A stretch of 64,000 nucleotides of DNA from Chrysemys picta bellii (GCF_011386835.1 NC_088809.1:21459067-21523066); one strand, 5' to 3'. Numbered from the stretch's first letter, positions 43,627 through 55,350 are shown. A program made the numbers and translations. The notes: a model not told the origin generated them from the letters alone.

Positions 43627-43750
43627 CATCGATTACTTAGACAGGAACTCTCTGGGGCAGGGACCAACTGGTTTATATCCACTGTGCCCAGGCAGTGGGG
43701 CCCTGCTCCATGTCTGGCTGCTAGGGCAATACAATGATAATGATGAGCAC
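43627..43750 (+). mobile_element. L2/MIR-type 3' tail
   Basis: GGCAGGGACCAACTGGTTTATATCC, GTGCCCAGGCAGTGGGGCCC and GCTAGGGCAATACAATGATAATGATGA, as in the tail at 7780-7868. Confidence 0.55.
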
Positions 43751-43894
43751 AGCAGCAGGCAGTTCTCACCTCTACGTGTGGATACTGCAGAGACCACGGG
43801 TTCAGAGGTCCTTGGGAATGTAGCCATTGCACCAGTGTGGCTGGGCAGGTCCCAGAGCACACGCCACAGCGACCGTAACAATGAACACGCCCTG

Positions 43895-44045
43895 TGTTCC
43901 GCTGGTCATCCGGAGAGCTCAAAGCACTTGACAACGCTGGCCCATTCTCATGAAGGCTGTTTTCTAGCCGGGGCCAAGTGAGACAGAGAGCGGAAGCGTT
44001 TCGACAGATCGGTGGTGGAACCCAGGAGTCCTGACGCCTAGTCCG
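43895..44045 (-). mobile_element. MIR-type SINE, antisense
   Basis: GAGAGCTCAAAGCACTTGAC at the left, AAGTGAGACAGAG in the middle and GGAACCCAGGAGTCCTGACG at the right follow antisense MIR order. Confidence 0.6.
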
Positions 44046-44214
44046 GGGCCAGTTTAGCAGGGTTAATTCCGTCCTAGATCGTACCTGTATGCGCCTTGCC
44101 AAACCTTCCCAGGCACTTACAGAGGTTGCAGCCTAAGTCACTCTGTTGAATGTGATGCAGGGCCCCCGGGGAGAGTCTGTTCTGGTTTGCAGAGCACTCC
44201 CCCGGGACGCTGCA

Positions 44215-44345
44215 GTGCGCTGGGAGCGATCGGCGCATTTTCCCGATGGATAATTTGGCTATTAATGAAGTGTTGGTGTTTAATGACCGATATCCATCGC
44301 TCTGCGTTCTCACTGGGGCCCATCTCGCCCACACAGCAAAGTGGC
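44215..44345. other. Candidate conserved non-coding segment
   Basis: GATGGATAATTTGGCTATTAATGAAGTG and TTTAATGACCGATATCCATC form a dense cluster of homeodomain-like ATTA/TAAT words, free of repeats. An enhancer is plausible but untested. Confidence 0.28.
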
Positions 44346-44489
44346 TTTGAATATCACAATAGATTGCAGTGGAAGAGGAAATGGAGAAAGGAAACTGCTT
44401 AACGATTGAATAAAATCACCTAAGAATCTTTCACTTACTCAACCGCAAATGCTTGCAATTGTTAAAGGCAGACACGTGCTTGTATTCTA

Positions 44490-44815
44490 GTAGACAGGGA
44501 GTCAGGACTCCTGGGTTCTACTCCTGGCTCTGGGGGAGGAGTGGGGTCTACTGGTTAGAGCAGCGGGAGGCTGGGAGTCAGCACTCCTTGGTCCTAACCC
44601 GAACTCTACCACTGGCCTGCTAGGTGACCTTGGACGAGTCACTTCCCTTCTCTGGGCCTCAGTTTCCCCCTCTGCCCTATGTCTGCCTTGCCTCTTTAGA
44701 CTGGAAGCTCTTTCGGGCAAGGACTGTCTCTCGTTCTGTGTCCGTGCATGTAGCCCCAAGCTCAGCTGGGGACTCGGGGTGCTACCAGACTAGAAATGCC
44801 GAATAACAGTAATAA
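44490..44815 (+). mobile_element. MIR-type SINE with L2-like tail
   Basis: GGAGTCAGGACTCCTGGGTTC, GTGGGGTCTACTGGTTAGAGCAG, a second GGGAGTCAGCACTCCTTGG, then GGACGAGTCACTTCCCTTCTC and GCCTCAGTTTCCCCCTC. The tail is GACTGGAAGCTCTTTCGGGC. The 5' part is present twice, which suggests two overlapping copies or an internal duplication. Confidence 0.75.
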
Positions 44816-45370
44816 AAGCCGGCAGAATTAAATGCAAGTCTCCTCTGAGACAATGATCGTCTCGCTGGGGGCTGCAGCTCCGAACCCAGCACAGCCTGCG
44901 CCCACTTACTTCCCCACCGTGGGCGGTCACAAGTATCGCGTCTGAGCACATGGACTGCCCCCTCCTCTTCCCCCTTGTGGTGTGAACCACCCAACTAGGG
45001 GCCATGGTCCTGCCCTCCCTCCAGGCTGGCTGGCTGGGCGCAGAGAGGAGCCCTTGCTGCCCCATGCTAAGGGACGATGCATTGGGCATGTCCCCAGCAC
45101 ACCTGGGAGCTCTAGGAGGGGTGTTGGCTCAGGGTGCCTGGTTGCCTTAGGCTATTGCTAAGGAGGTCGTGTTCAACAGTCTCAGCCCCTGGATCCATCC
45201 CTGGTGGAATGCCGTTATTACGCTCCCCCAACCTCCGCCAGGGGCCACTGGAGCCAAGCAGCCCGCTAGCCACAAGCCTGGCACCTGCACCGCTCCCCAA
45301 CGTGCCCGCTAGGCTACGCCCATTGTGCACCAGCAAGAGGGTCCCCCTCTGCCCAGGTCACACACCTCTG
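44816..45370. other. Gene-free stretch
   Basis: Nothing recognised. Confidence 0.3.
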
Positions 45371-45548
45371 GAGAGGGATAGCTCAGTGGTTTGAGTGTTG
45401 GCCTGCTAAACCCAGGATTATGAGTTCAATCCTGGAGGGGGCCATTTAGGGATCTGGGGCAAAAATCTGTCTGGGGATTGGTCCAGCTTTGAGCAGGGGG
45501 TTGGTCTAGATGACATCCTGAGGTCCCTTCTAACCCTGATATCCTATA
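45371..45548 (+). mobile_element. Cry I-type turtle SINE
   Basis: The tRNA-like part starts GAGAGGGATAGCTCAGTGGTT (A box) and continues to GAGTTCAATCC (B box). A spacer (CCATTTAGGGATCTGGGGC) follows, then a 3' tail that mimics the CR1 3' end (TTGAGCAGGGGGTTGGTCTA, CTGAGGTCCCTTCTAACCCT). This tRNA-Lys-derived SINE with a CR1-like tail is characteristic of cryptodiran turtles and is presumably copied by CR1 machinery. It is the strongest taxonomic marker in the window. Confidence 0.9.
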
Positions 45549-47089
45549 CCAAGGAGCCTTGTGTGTGGTGCCCATTCCCCTTGATTGCTCTGGGCCGTGT
45601 CTAAGAGAGAATGGTGTTATTTTTCTCGCCCTTCGTTTAAAACATAAAAATATCTTCCCGTGAGATGGAGTGAGGATGGTGAACACGGGGCACATCCGGG
45701 CCCGACTCTCCTCTGCCATCCAGCCCAACGCCAGGGACTCACCGGGGTGAGTGAGAGGGGAAGAAATGCTCAGAATGTCTGACATCCCAAGGCACTGGGG
45801 GGCGGGACTTCCTCCTTTGCCACCCCTGCTGACTCGAGCTGGGCAGGTAACAGACTTGTCAGTTTGCAGGCAGTTCCGAAAAATCGGTTTGGGCCACACC
45901 TCGTCCATATTTTTTTTTTTAAAAGTCGACAAGCTGGGAATTGTGGGCTTGAGGTGGGAGCCCCGCTAGCCTCCCTCTGTCACTTTGGCTGCTTCCCCGT
46001 TCCCAAGTGAAAGCATTGCTCCCAACATTCGCTAGCTGCTAGTGCTGTAGAATCATGCTTGGGTTTATTTGATTCTCGATCAGATTCAGAGGCTCTTAAG
46101 GCAACTTCTCTAGAAGAAAATACTTAAAAAAAATAAACCTGGGGGATTTCAAAAGAAAGAAACAACGCTAATGAATGATAAATGCAAACCGATAGCGCGG
46201 GAGCCCTCACAGGTGGGCTGATCAGAGATACCATCTACATCGCAGAAAAAGAGAGGCTCTCGAGAAGAATATTAAACCTCCCAGCAGGAGGATCTGGGGT
46301 TTATCGGAGTATTTAGGTGGTAATAGCTTTTCGTAATAACCTTCCTTTATTACTGGAAACAATATGCGAACATGAAGCGTCTTTGCAGCTTGTCAAAGCA
46401 TTTCCCATCCCCTTTAAATTCCCACTTCCACTCCGAGAGCTCCTCTCACTTCAATAATGGATAAAGAAGGGTTATGACTAGTTACGGGGAAGCGAAGGGA
46501 ACTTGTCACAGCTAAGTAAAAAACATGACATATTCCCAGCTGCAGTGAGTCCAACGCAGACACGCAGAAGGGAGGGGGAAAACACCCCCCCAAACCTGCT
46601 GATGCTTAAATTGAGTTTACATCTATTGGCATAATGGCTTGTGTGCTTTTGTCTGGGGAAACGCAGCTTGTTTGCAGAAGGGAAGGGGATTGGGTTTGCT
46701 TGTTGTTCTGGTGGTGATGATGCAAAATCAGTGCATCTGGGCGGCGAGGAGGAGAGGATGGGCGGACCTGTGGGTAGCCTCATGGCGGGATCGATTCTTC
46801 CTGGCTCGGCGGAGCTCATTGCAACATGCGCTGCAGTTCGCTTTGATGCTCACGGGAGAGCCTTTTAGAGCCAATCTGCACAGGGTTTGGTTTTTCTTTC
46901 CCATCCATGTAGGTGGAGGGGTTTGGAGTCCTTGGCTACTGGGATTTGAGCCAGACAAATTCTCTCTCTTTGTGAATCTTTTCTTCCAGCTTGTTGTCGC
47001 TCCGCCGTTGAGAAATTCCAGAGGATGGAATGATGAGGACTGGAAATAAAGGGGCCCATTCGCCCCTCTGTTATTCCAGAGCTGCTGCT
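45549..47089. other. Gene-free stretch with a possible conserved segment
   Basis: 46300-46490 (TTTATCGGAGTATTTAGGTGG, CCTTCCTTTATTACTGG, CAATAATGGATAAAGAAGG) is AT-rich unique sequence that may be conserved. The remainder shows nothing recognisable. Confidence 0.25.
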
Positions 47090-47290
47090 GCGATTGGTTA
47101 TATTATAACGTAGAGGCCCCACTGCGCTAGGCGCTGCATGTTCACCCAGTGAGAGACAGGCCCTGCCCCACAGAGCTCACGGTCGAAATGAATCCAGGGT
47201 GGGAGGAGAAACAGAGCTGCAGGGAGGGAAAGGCATGAACCAAAACAGGCCAGTGGCAGAGCTACAATTAGACCACATGTCTCCTGAGTT
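47090..47290 (-). mobile_element. MIR/L2-type element, antisense
   Basis: GTAGAGGCCCCACTGCGCTAGGCGC, GAGACAGGCCCTGCCCCACAG and AGTGGCAGAGCTACAATTAGACC, in antisense order. Confidence 0.6.
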
Positions 47291-48364
47291 CCAGCCCAGA
47301 GGCCAGAAAGATACCACAAGATGGGGCTGGGAATCTCTGTCCATTACATGCTGCCGCATCCTTCCCCGTTCACCGGCCTTCCTCCTCGGAGTCCATGGTC
47401 CCGATTGTAGAGCTCTCTCAGCCATCCAGACTGCTCTCTCCAGGACTCAAGTGGAGAAGCAGGAGCATTTGTCTCCTCCGGTGTCTTCTCCAGCCCCCAG
47501 CACACGGCACTGGCTAAACCAGTCTGAACCGGGTCAGTTTCATCCAGGATTTCCCTGTGACGCGTGCTCAGGAAGTGTGGCTTTCTGTCCCCCTCTAGAG
47601 GCCAGGCCATGCATGGAGGCTTACGAGTCCCTGAAGCCTCTAGGCTAGGAGAGCTGGCGCTTTTATCATGAGTCCGGTAGGATTTGGGGGTTTACTTAAA
47701 GGCCCAGCTCCTGTGATTAGATGAGAACCTCAGCTTTCATTTCAGAGAAAAGTATGTCCTACATTTGCGGAGAAAACCTTGAAAAGGTGACTCCTGGTGG
47801 CCCAAAGAACGAAACCTTGATCTCCCCCCCCCCCCAACTCAGGATTTTTAAGCCAAGCTCAGGATTTTGGGGGTAGGGGAGACCGGTGGTTTTTGAACAG
47901 CTGGCATTGGCCATGTTACTTTCTGCTCTCGTCTCTCTGGTTCTGTGCACGTTGGCCATCCTGCCTGCCTGACTCAGCCGCCATCCTTGGCCCAGAAGCC
48001 TGGCTTGTCTGGCTCACGCTGGGAGGCAGTGACACTTTACCGCATTTCCCATGGCCTCTGAGATGCGGGAAACTGTTGCACTCCAGGGCACCGAGACAGC
48101 CATTTACCGGTCCAAAGCGTTTCGCTCTTTTCTCTCCTTCCCACCATGTGCGGCCTGCAGCTCCTGGGGCAGCTGTTATTTAAAACAGCGGCGGCGTCCA
48201 GAGACAGGCCACAGATCATCAACCCAGGGCTCGGCAACGCGGCTGGAGCATAGACACGGCCCAGGGTTTTGAGAATGAATATTTAGGAATGCAACTCTAC
48301 TGCCAAGCCCTATGAGGCCAGGCCTCTGGACAGTAGGGGATAGACTGTTCTTCTGACTTAGAGT
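47291..48364. other. Gene-free stretch
   Basis: A C run at about 47826-47837 was seen. Nothing else was recognised. Confidence 0.3.
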
Positions 48365-48577
48365 AGGTCTGTGTAGCAAAAGCTGTGCACGAACGAGGCG
48401 AGCGGAGCTAGCTTGAATCCAGATAGCGTGGGTAACAACAGCAGTGAAAACAGCGCAGCGTGGAGCACAGCTCGTCTACGCACAGCATGGCCCCTGGGTC
48501 CCAACCTGAGTGTCCATACCAGCAGCTACTCGAAAATAGCTCCTCTGGTCCATTTCTCCATGTAGAAAAGCCCTTCG
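48365..48577. mobile_element. Foldback MITE remnant, GTCTACAC family
   Basis: GTAGGTCTGTGTAGCAAAAG at the left and CTCCATGTAGAAAAGCCC at the right are diverged inverted ends. GCTAGCTTGAATCCAGATAGC and GTGGGTAACAACAGC are typical interior phrases. Confidence 0.5.
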
Positions 48578-50499
48578 TTCAGCTCCATGCAGGATAATGA
48601 TTCCTTCCCAGAAATCTCTGTTCCATTGGCACCCATCGGATCAACCATTGTCTTATACTGCACAGCTCTGTAATATACTCCCCAAGGCTCTGTAGCACAT
48701 CTGGAAAACTCTGTGCTATACCGGGAGGGCTCTTAAACAAGTGTCTTACAAGAGTAAAAGCCCCATTCCAGTGTCGAGTGAGACAAGGTGAGGGCGGTCA
48801 GATCCATCACTGGAGCAGCTTCTGTTGGTGACAGAGACAACCCTTCTGGGAAATGTACTCAGAGTGTCACAGCGAAATACAAGGTGAAACAGCTTGTTTA
48901 GCATAAGTTGTTAATACAGATTCCAAGGCACCATTCAAGGTGAAGTGGCCTGTCAACAGCTCTCCAGTCATGAGTGGAAAAAGAAAAAAAAAGCAGGAGG
49001 GGCGGGGGGGGAGGGTTGTTAGTGGGTTATAGATTGTTGTAATAAGCCATAAATCCAGTGTCTCTGTTCCAGCCATGATACTGAGTGGCTACAACACTGC
49101 ATAGTCCAGTAGCTGTGCTTTCCCTTATGGAAAAGGCCTGTCAAAATGAATAGGTATGAAGCTAACAGGGTTCTCATGGAAACGACTCTAAATGCCAACA
49201 GAATGTAATAGGGAATGATAGTCATCCTATAGCTTTTGGGGCCCTCGCCAGTAGAATTCTCTAGCCTACACATAGGGATATAGTTCACTATTAAATCCTA
49301 TGGGACGCTTTTTAAAAAAGAAAACACCTCTCAAATGGACGTCACTCTCTAGGATGTTCTATAGGGGAGGGGATCCATAAGGGGTCTGCGAGTCCTGCAT
49401 GGGGTCTGCCGATACTGGTGCACGGGAATGGCTCCCCCACTAGCGCAGATATCGCTGGCTGGCGGAATAACAACTTGCACCCCTCCACGGAGCGCTAAGC
49501 GCTCCACAGCTGCTCATCAAGGGAAGCGCCAGAACGTCTGTCACTGGAGCCATTTCCAGCCACGCTGAGTGATGCACTGAGACTTCGGGCCATTCCGAAA
49601 GTTTCCATCAAAACATTTTTCCAATGAGTCGGGAAGGGGCAAAAGCAAGTGAACTGGGGGAGGAACCAGTGATGGAACAGTGCAAACATGCTTTGAAGAG
49701 ACTCAGCCAAACGTCTAACAGGCTGCAATCTTGGTCTAAGATGCGTCTCTCACGTAAAGGAACTGCTCAGCGTCACCGACCCCCAGGGCCAGGATCCCAG
49801 AAGCACTGTCCTTTTTGTTCACTCCGTGATGGATAACAAAGGGGTTCTTCTTTTCGTAGGCCAGCAAACCTCTGAGATGCAGCCTTTTTCGAAGTGCACC
49901 CGCAGATAAGATCCTTCTCCCCGGCTCCGGCGTGCTGGCACCATACTGTTTCTCATCCTCCCGTTAGCTCGTGCTTCCTGTTGACCACAGCTGCAAATGC
50001 ATTCCCATTGGGTTTGACTTATCCTGCTTAATTTACGTCAGAGATCGAGGCAAATGGGTCAATCACCCTTCCTTTGTCTGGAAGAAACCGGTGGAAACGT
50101 ATTTTGCGTACATGCACACAACTTCTTCAACACCACCCATGCATACGTCTTGCCATCACACGATGACCGGTGTGCTGTAAGCTCTCATATGCTACCTCAC
50201 ACGACATTCTTTATAGATAATGCTACGGCAGCGCTGTGTTAGGTGTAGTGAGGTTGTCAGGCCTGACGAGAGACGACGCTGACACATCTGTGTCACATCT
50301 CTCATGCTGGAGGCAGGGGACTCGCAGACCTGGTGCCCTGAGAAGCGTCACAGGCTGCTGGAGGCTTATCCCGTCAGAGACACCTGAGTCCCCTCCTCAA
50401 TGGGCCCCCCATATGGGTGACAGGAAGGGAGGTTCGTTTCTCATCCCCATGCTGGGGGCAGAGGCAAAGCCAGCCTGGCCAGCCCTATGCATTCTGGAG
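48578..50499. other. Gene-free stretch
   Basis: No repeat family or exon was recognised across about 1.9 kb. A purine-rich tract lies near 48975-49017. Confidence 0.35.
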
Positions 50500-50765
50500 T
50501 CAGAAATCATGGCCCCAAAGATCATGAGATGGGTGTAAAAATCATGAGATTTTTCAACATACAAAAAGTGGGGTTCTGGTTATTTGCCTTCTGGACTTTT
50601 GGATTCACATTTTCTAGCTTTTCTCTGCAGCTACAAGGGCTAGAAAGTTCCTGTTTTACAAAACTGAAGCAAAGAATCACTCAAAATCACAGGACTCTTG
50701 GAACTGGGGCTTTAAGAACAAGACCGAGGATCATGAGACTCATGCGAAAGTCATGAGAGTTGGTG
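50500..50765 (+). repeat. Unnamed interspersed repeat (ATCATGAGA family), copy 3
   Basis: This is the longest copy. ATCATGAGATGGGTGTAAAA and ATCATGAGATTTTTCAACAT come first, then GCTTTTCTCTGCAGCTACAAG, then CACAGGACTCTTGGAACTGG and GGATCATGAGACTCATGCG. ATCATGAGA-like nonamers recur several times. Confidence 0.65.
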
Positions 50766-51059
50766 GCACTGGACGGTCTTTTTCAGAGACACACAAAAAT
50801 ATGGCAAGTGTCCAGGCTGAATGTGGTTTGCCAGGCATAGCCGGCTGCTGCGTCGCACCAGGGAGGCCCATTGACATGAGCTCTGATGACTCGTCTCTAG
50901 AGTGATCAGGAAAATGGGGAACATTTGGAATTTTGATGGAAAACTCAAATAAAAAAGTCCAGGACATTTTTCACAGAAGCTTCCCCACTCCCCCGTGCTT
51001 TGACTCATCTGCTAAGGGGGAGAATTGGTCCCAGGAGGATCAGATAAAGTTTGGAGTCA

Positions 51060-51260
51060 CCAACATGCAACCTACTGGGTCAGGTCATGTCCTGACTCCC
51101 CCTACTGGCTGGGCCACATAAAAGGATAACAGTCTACTGCTGTTGCTAGGCAGAGAAGTTACTCCGTTAGCTCAATTGGGAGAGGGCCACGCTTTGGCCC
51201 CTATGATGACCCACCGTGGGAGAGGGGCTCATTACATAAATGTTGGATTCCTTCTCCCAA
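51060..51260 (+). mobile_element. tRNA-derived SINE, plus strand, diverged
   Basis: A leader GTTGCTAGGCAGAGAAGTTAC precedes the A-box-like CGTTAGCTCAATTGGGAGAG. The order matches the antisense copies at 14790, 32590 and 40540. Confidence 0.45.
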
Positions 51261-51434
51261 AGTGTGAGGTTCTCCCGTCCCTGCGGAGAGCCTCCTCCAT
51301 TTCCAGCCAGACAGGGGATAGATCTGTCCTTCCACTGGATTCCAGTGAGCCACCGGCCAGAGAACCTCACCCACTCATTTGTGCATCAAGTCCACAATTT
51401 TTCGTTGAGGTTGGGCATGTCTCTTAAAAAGACA
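51261..51434. other. Short unassigned spacer
   Basis: Nothing recognised. Confidence 0.25.
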
Positions 51435-51600
51435 CTGTCTTGAGTTAACGACTCCAAGCAAGTTGGGCAAGTTGTTCCAGTGGTTAATTATTACCTCACT
51501 TAAAAACTGGCGCCGTATTGCTAGTCTGAATTAGTACAGCTTCACCTTCCAGCCGTCAGATCCTGCTTTGCCAATGCCGTGGAGAGATTCCCTCGCCATT
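51435..51600 (-). mobile_element. CR1 LINE fragment, antisense
   Basis: GTTGTTCCAGTGGTTAATTATTACC and TTAGTACAGCTTCACCTTCCAGCC are antisense CR1 ORF2 phrases, parallel to those at 43290-43612. Confidence 0.65.
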
Positions 51601-51629
51601 TGAATTACATGAAGAATGTTGGTTGAATT

Positions 51630-51790
51630 TCCACTCTCCTATAATAAAGTATTTATTGCATGTTAATAAATTATAACCTGGCTGATTAAAGAGCACTTGC
51701 AGGGAAGGAATTATCCACCGCGCAGGCTGTATCCAGGCGCCGTCATTAATGTATCTGGTAAAAGTTTATTAAGATATTAAGTGATTATTA
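51630..51790. other. Candidate conserved non-coding segment
   Basis: ATAATAAAGTATTTATTGCATG, TTAATAAATTATAACC, CGTCATTAATGTATC and GTTTATTAAGATATTAAG are dense homeodomain-like words in complex, non-repetitive sequence. Confidence 0.28.
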
Positions 51791-52305
51791 AGTGGATTGC
51801 AGTGGGGAAGGTGCTGGGAAACGTAATGGAACGTTCTGTTCACAAGCAGGCGGCATCAGCTCGGAGATGCGTCTGGGAAGCTGTGAAGGGAATGGCAGAG
51901 ATGAGAGGGACCTGTGGATACAGAGGGTGGAGGATCCTGCCCCTGCTGGCCTGTCACCCCCATCTCCCACCGGGCGGGGGGGGACTGACTGGATGTCCAA
52001 TAGGCACAAGCAGCAAAGCCTGGGGGCTCTTTTGGAACCACCCCAGGAAGTAGCCCCGTGGCCCCATGCAACAGTCATCAGTAAGACATTACCCACGTCT
52101 CCCGACATCAGCTCCCTGCCTAGGTCAGAGAGAAACTCAGATTTGCTCTGAGCACACGCCATACACGGCCTGGTGCATGTGGTTGTGTCTCCCTCTAGCC
52201 GCTGGCCCCAGTAACCACTGCACAAGAGCCCGCAGCTCACTCCCAGTGACGGGCTCAATCCGTGCTGCTGGCATTGTGTGTATCGACCCGGCTCCTAACA
52301 CCTGT
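51791..52305. other. Gene-free stretch
   Basis: Nothing recognised. Confidence 0.3.
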
Positions 52306-52402
52306 TAGAATCATAGGATATTGGGGTTGGAAGGGACCTCAGGAGGTATCTAGTCCAACCCCCTGCTCAAAGCAGGACCAATTCTCAACTAAATCTCCAG
52401 GA
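52306..52402 (-). mobile_element. CR1 LINE 3' end, antisense
   Basis: AGAATCATAGGATATTGGGG, then TTGGAAGGGACCTCAGGAGG and CTAGTCCAACCCCCTGCTC, the reverse of the tails at 20095 and 26650. Confidence 0.95.
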
Positions 52403-52884
52403 GATGGAAAAATAACAGCCCTGCACTTTGGGAGCCTTTGTTCCAGGGTCTCCATGTGCTTCACACGCACTAGCTCCTGTTGTCAGGGCTGATGCCCCTC
52501 AATCGTGACCCGCGGCCCCACTGCTGTTCCAGTCCTAGAATTCCCACACAAACAGCCCTGCCCGTGCCACTCAGCACAGCCACAAGGCTCCTTGTTAGTC
52601 CAGTTTGGGGCTGCCCCTGTCCCATTCCCTGTCCTCCTGTGGGCTGGGGAAATGCTCAATCACCCAACAAAAGCGAGCAATGAAGTGTCCAAGGCCAAGC
52701 GGCGAGTCAGTGTCGGAGCTGCGAGGAGGACCCAGGAGTCCTGACACTGAAGTGTCATGGTTGGAAAGAACACAATGCGGCCTTGCTACCAAGGCTTGAC
52801 TTGCTTCTCATCTTCTCATCGGTGGAAGCAAAAGGCAGAGCGCTGGGGGTGGGGAGCCTGGGACTGGCATGGGAGAGGGGCTGT
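52403..52884. other. Gene-free stretch
   Basis: Nothing recognised. Confidence 0.3.
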
Positions 52885-53215
52885 GGGTAGGGTTGCCACC
52901 AGTCTGGTTTTAACCCAGATTGTCCAGGTTTCGGAGTGTGTGTCCGGGTGCCATTTGACAAGCCCTGATGTTTGTTTTTTTTGATCTGGGTGGGGGAAGA
53001 GGTAGAGTAGGGGTGGGGCCTTGGGGGGAAGGGGCAGGGCCTGGGGAAGAGATGGAGAAGGGGACGGGATTTCAAGTGAAAAGGTGGAGAATGGGCAGAA
53101 TTCTTGGGGAAGAAGTGAGTAGGGGCAGGGCCTTGGGGAGAAGAGGGGTGGGGCCTTGGGGGTCTGGTTAAGTTGAGGGGCATTGGCAGAGCAGGGGTGG
53201 GGGGCAGCCCAGGTG
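52885..53215. repeat. Interspersed repeat followed by a purine-rich degenerate array
   Basis: GGGTTGCCACCAGTCTGGTT, TGTCCAGGTTTCGGAGTGTG and TCCGGGTGCCATTTGACAAG form a repeat-like head. From about 52990, GGGGCCTTGGGG and GGGCAGGGCCT(T/G)GGGG recur at irregular 25-50-bp spacing. The family is not named. Confidence 0.45.
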
Positions 53216-53689
53216 TGGAATAACGGGGGGATGGGGTGAGGACTGAGCTGGGACGAAAGGGCTTCGGCAGAGATATCACCAGGAACCTCCGACAGCCCCT
53301 GTCTGCACCACAGAGAACTTGGCTCCAGTCCCGTCTGTAATAGAGAAGGACAGTGGCTGCTGTCAACTCCTTCTCTTCTGTTGTCCCCGGGGTCCTGCCT
53401 GTGACCCTCGTCAGTGCCCCCCTCCCCCGCTGCTGCTGCGGCGGCCTGGGCTCCTCTGTGCACCGCTCCCCCCCCACACACACCATGCTGGCCCCTCGCT
53501 GGCTGCCCACGAGGCATGGGATTACAGCTCAGTGCACCCCAATCGGAGCCAGACCGGAGGAGCAGAGTGCCAGCGCCCGGAGCGGGAGGACGAGCTTTTC
53601 CAGTGCAAGAGAACTCCTTCTGTGCTCCCAGGGCCAGGCCCGGCCTGAGCGCTGCACCGGTCCTGTGGCACGGGGCTGGGCATAATGCT
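53216..53689. other. Gene-free GC-rich stretch
   Basis: Nothing coding was recognised. Confidence 0.3.
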
Positions 53690-53790
53690 GACTGAGGGAA
53701 CTGAACCGGCCCTTCTTGCCTCCCAGGGCCATGCGCTAACCACTAGGCCACCCTTCCCCTTTGCTTTTAAGGCCAGCTGCCTCCCTCAGC
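53690..53790 (-). mobile_element. MIR-type SINE head, antisense
   Basis: GCGCTAACCACTAGGCCACCC is the antisense of the tRNA-like MIR head seen at 950 and 42223. Confidence 0.5.
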
Positions 53791-55254
53791 CAGGTGCAAT
53801 GCCCTTTGCAGCACAGAGGGACCATCTCTCCCCTGCTGTCAGACCTGGCCTCAGACCGACAGCATTTCCGCTCTCTCTGATGCCGCGAGGGGCTGGCCCC
53901 TGCGATTCCCGGGGCCCTGGCCCCCACCGCAAGCCCTGAGTGACCCCGGCTGAGGTCAGAGGGATCCGACTCAGATCCTGTGGTGGGTGACACAAGAAAA
54001 CAGGACTGGAGACCCCGGGAGAAGCCGATCACCAGACTCTGGCTAGTTGCCCTGTCCCCTGCCTGGAGGATGCCCCGTTGCAGTGATGTGGGGATGAGTC
54101 CAGCCCCCTTTGGCAGCAGGTCCCCATGGACGGGGCGAGCCCCCAGAGCTGCCCCGGATGGTTCCCCAGAGCTAGTCGATGGTGCTTGCTTCACCTAGCC
54201 TTCTTTGCAACAGCCAGGACTGGCGACGGGATGCTCTGCAGCCCCGAATCCCAGAGCACCCAGCAATGCAGGGACACCCTAACGCCCACTCCTGCCCCTA
54301 GTACACTCCCCAGAGGGCAGCTCTGGCTGGAGTGGGCTGGAGGATCCCTTCCCCAGTGGAATGGCCGGAGCCCCAGGGCCTTGGGGCGTGGCTGCATGAA
54401 GGCTATTTCCCTCTCGCCTGGAGCTTTCCCCCAGCAAGCTCTGGGCAGCCCCGGCAAACGCCAGCCTTTCCCTCCCGTGAGCGTGGGAAGATCGCCTCCC
54501 AAATTCCCCTCTTCAAGACGCCAGCGGCTGAGAAAGGAGCAGCTCCACTCTGGTCGCTTCCCAGCCCTTCTGTTCTCCCCCCTGGCCTTCCGCAGCAGTT
54601 GCTGGGCAGGGGAGAGGGCCAGCCAGCCCCCTTAACATGAAATCAGAGCCAAGCCCTGGGAGTGACACACAGCCCTCCTGCCGGTGTGGGGAGAAGGTCA
54701 CCGGGAGGAGGCAGTGAGCTCAGCCGGCTCCTGGAGACCTTTGGGGGATTCTCGCCCCCGATCAGGTTCGCGCAGACATCGGCATTTCGACGCTAGCGCT
54801 GGCAGCAAAAAGGGGGGCGGATCTTGAGAGCCCGAGCTTTGGGGCATTTAAGCTCCTGTCACACATTGAGGCCGTTCAATAATTCATTGGGGAGAGGTGA
54901 AACTTTCAAGCACGGCCACGGAGGGAGCGCCCGCGGTGAACGCAGGGCTCTGCCCAGGGCTGCTCGACCGCGGAATCTCTCCTCCCATATCACCCTCGCC
55001 CGTGCGGTGACGTGGCTGGTGCACTGGTGACAGAGGTTGGCGGCCCTGGGGGGGATGCGGGGTACCAAGGGGGCCTGGTTCGTTCTGAGGAGACGGACAG
55101 TGCCACTGGTGTCGCTTTGAACCACAGTAGCACTTGGGGGCCCCGACGGACAGACGTAGGGTGCGAGACAGTCCCTGCTCAGACAGCGTGCAGTCCAAAT
55201 GGGGAGAACAAAGGGATGGTTATTATCACCCCAGCTGTGAATGGGGGAGCCGGC
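53791..55254. other. Gene-free GC-rich stretch
   Basis: Multiple overlapping frames occur without a recognised protein family. Confidence 0.35.
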
Positions 55255-55350
55255 CACCCGCCGAAGGCGAGAAGGGGCGATTATTTCACCTAGTCTGACC
55301 TGCATTGCACAGGCTGTTACATGTCACCCAGTTACCGACTCCAGTTAGAC
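55255..55350 (-). mobile_element. CR1 LINE fragment, antisense
   Basis: TTTCACCTAGTCTGACCTGC and TTGCACAGGCTGTTACATGTCACCC, antisense CR1 3' phrases. Confidence 0.6.

Noticed and set aside
45371..45450. Possible tRNA gene
   Set aside because: The A and B boxes belong to a SINE: a CR1-like 3' tail follows, and the cloverleaf is incomplete.
54126..54635. 169-codon GC-rich frame
   Set aside because: Overlapping frames of similar length exist on both strands and no domain is recognisable.
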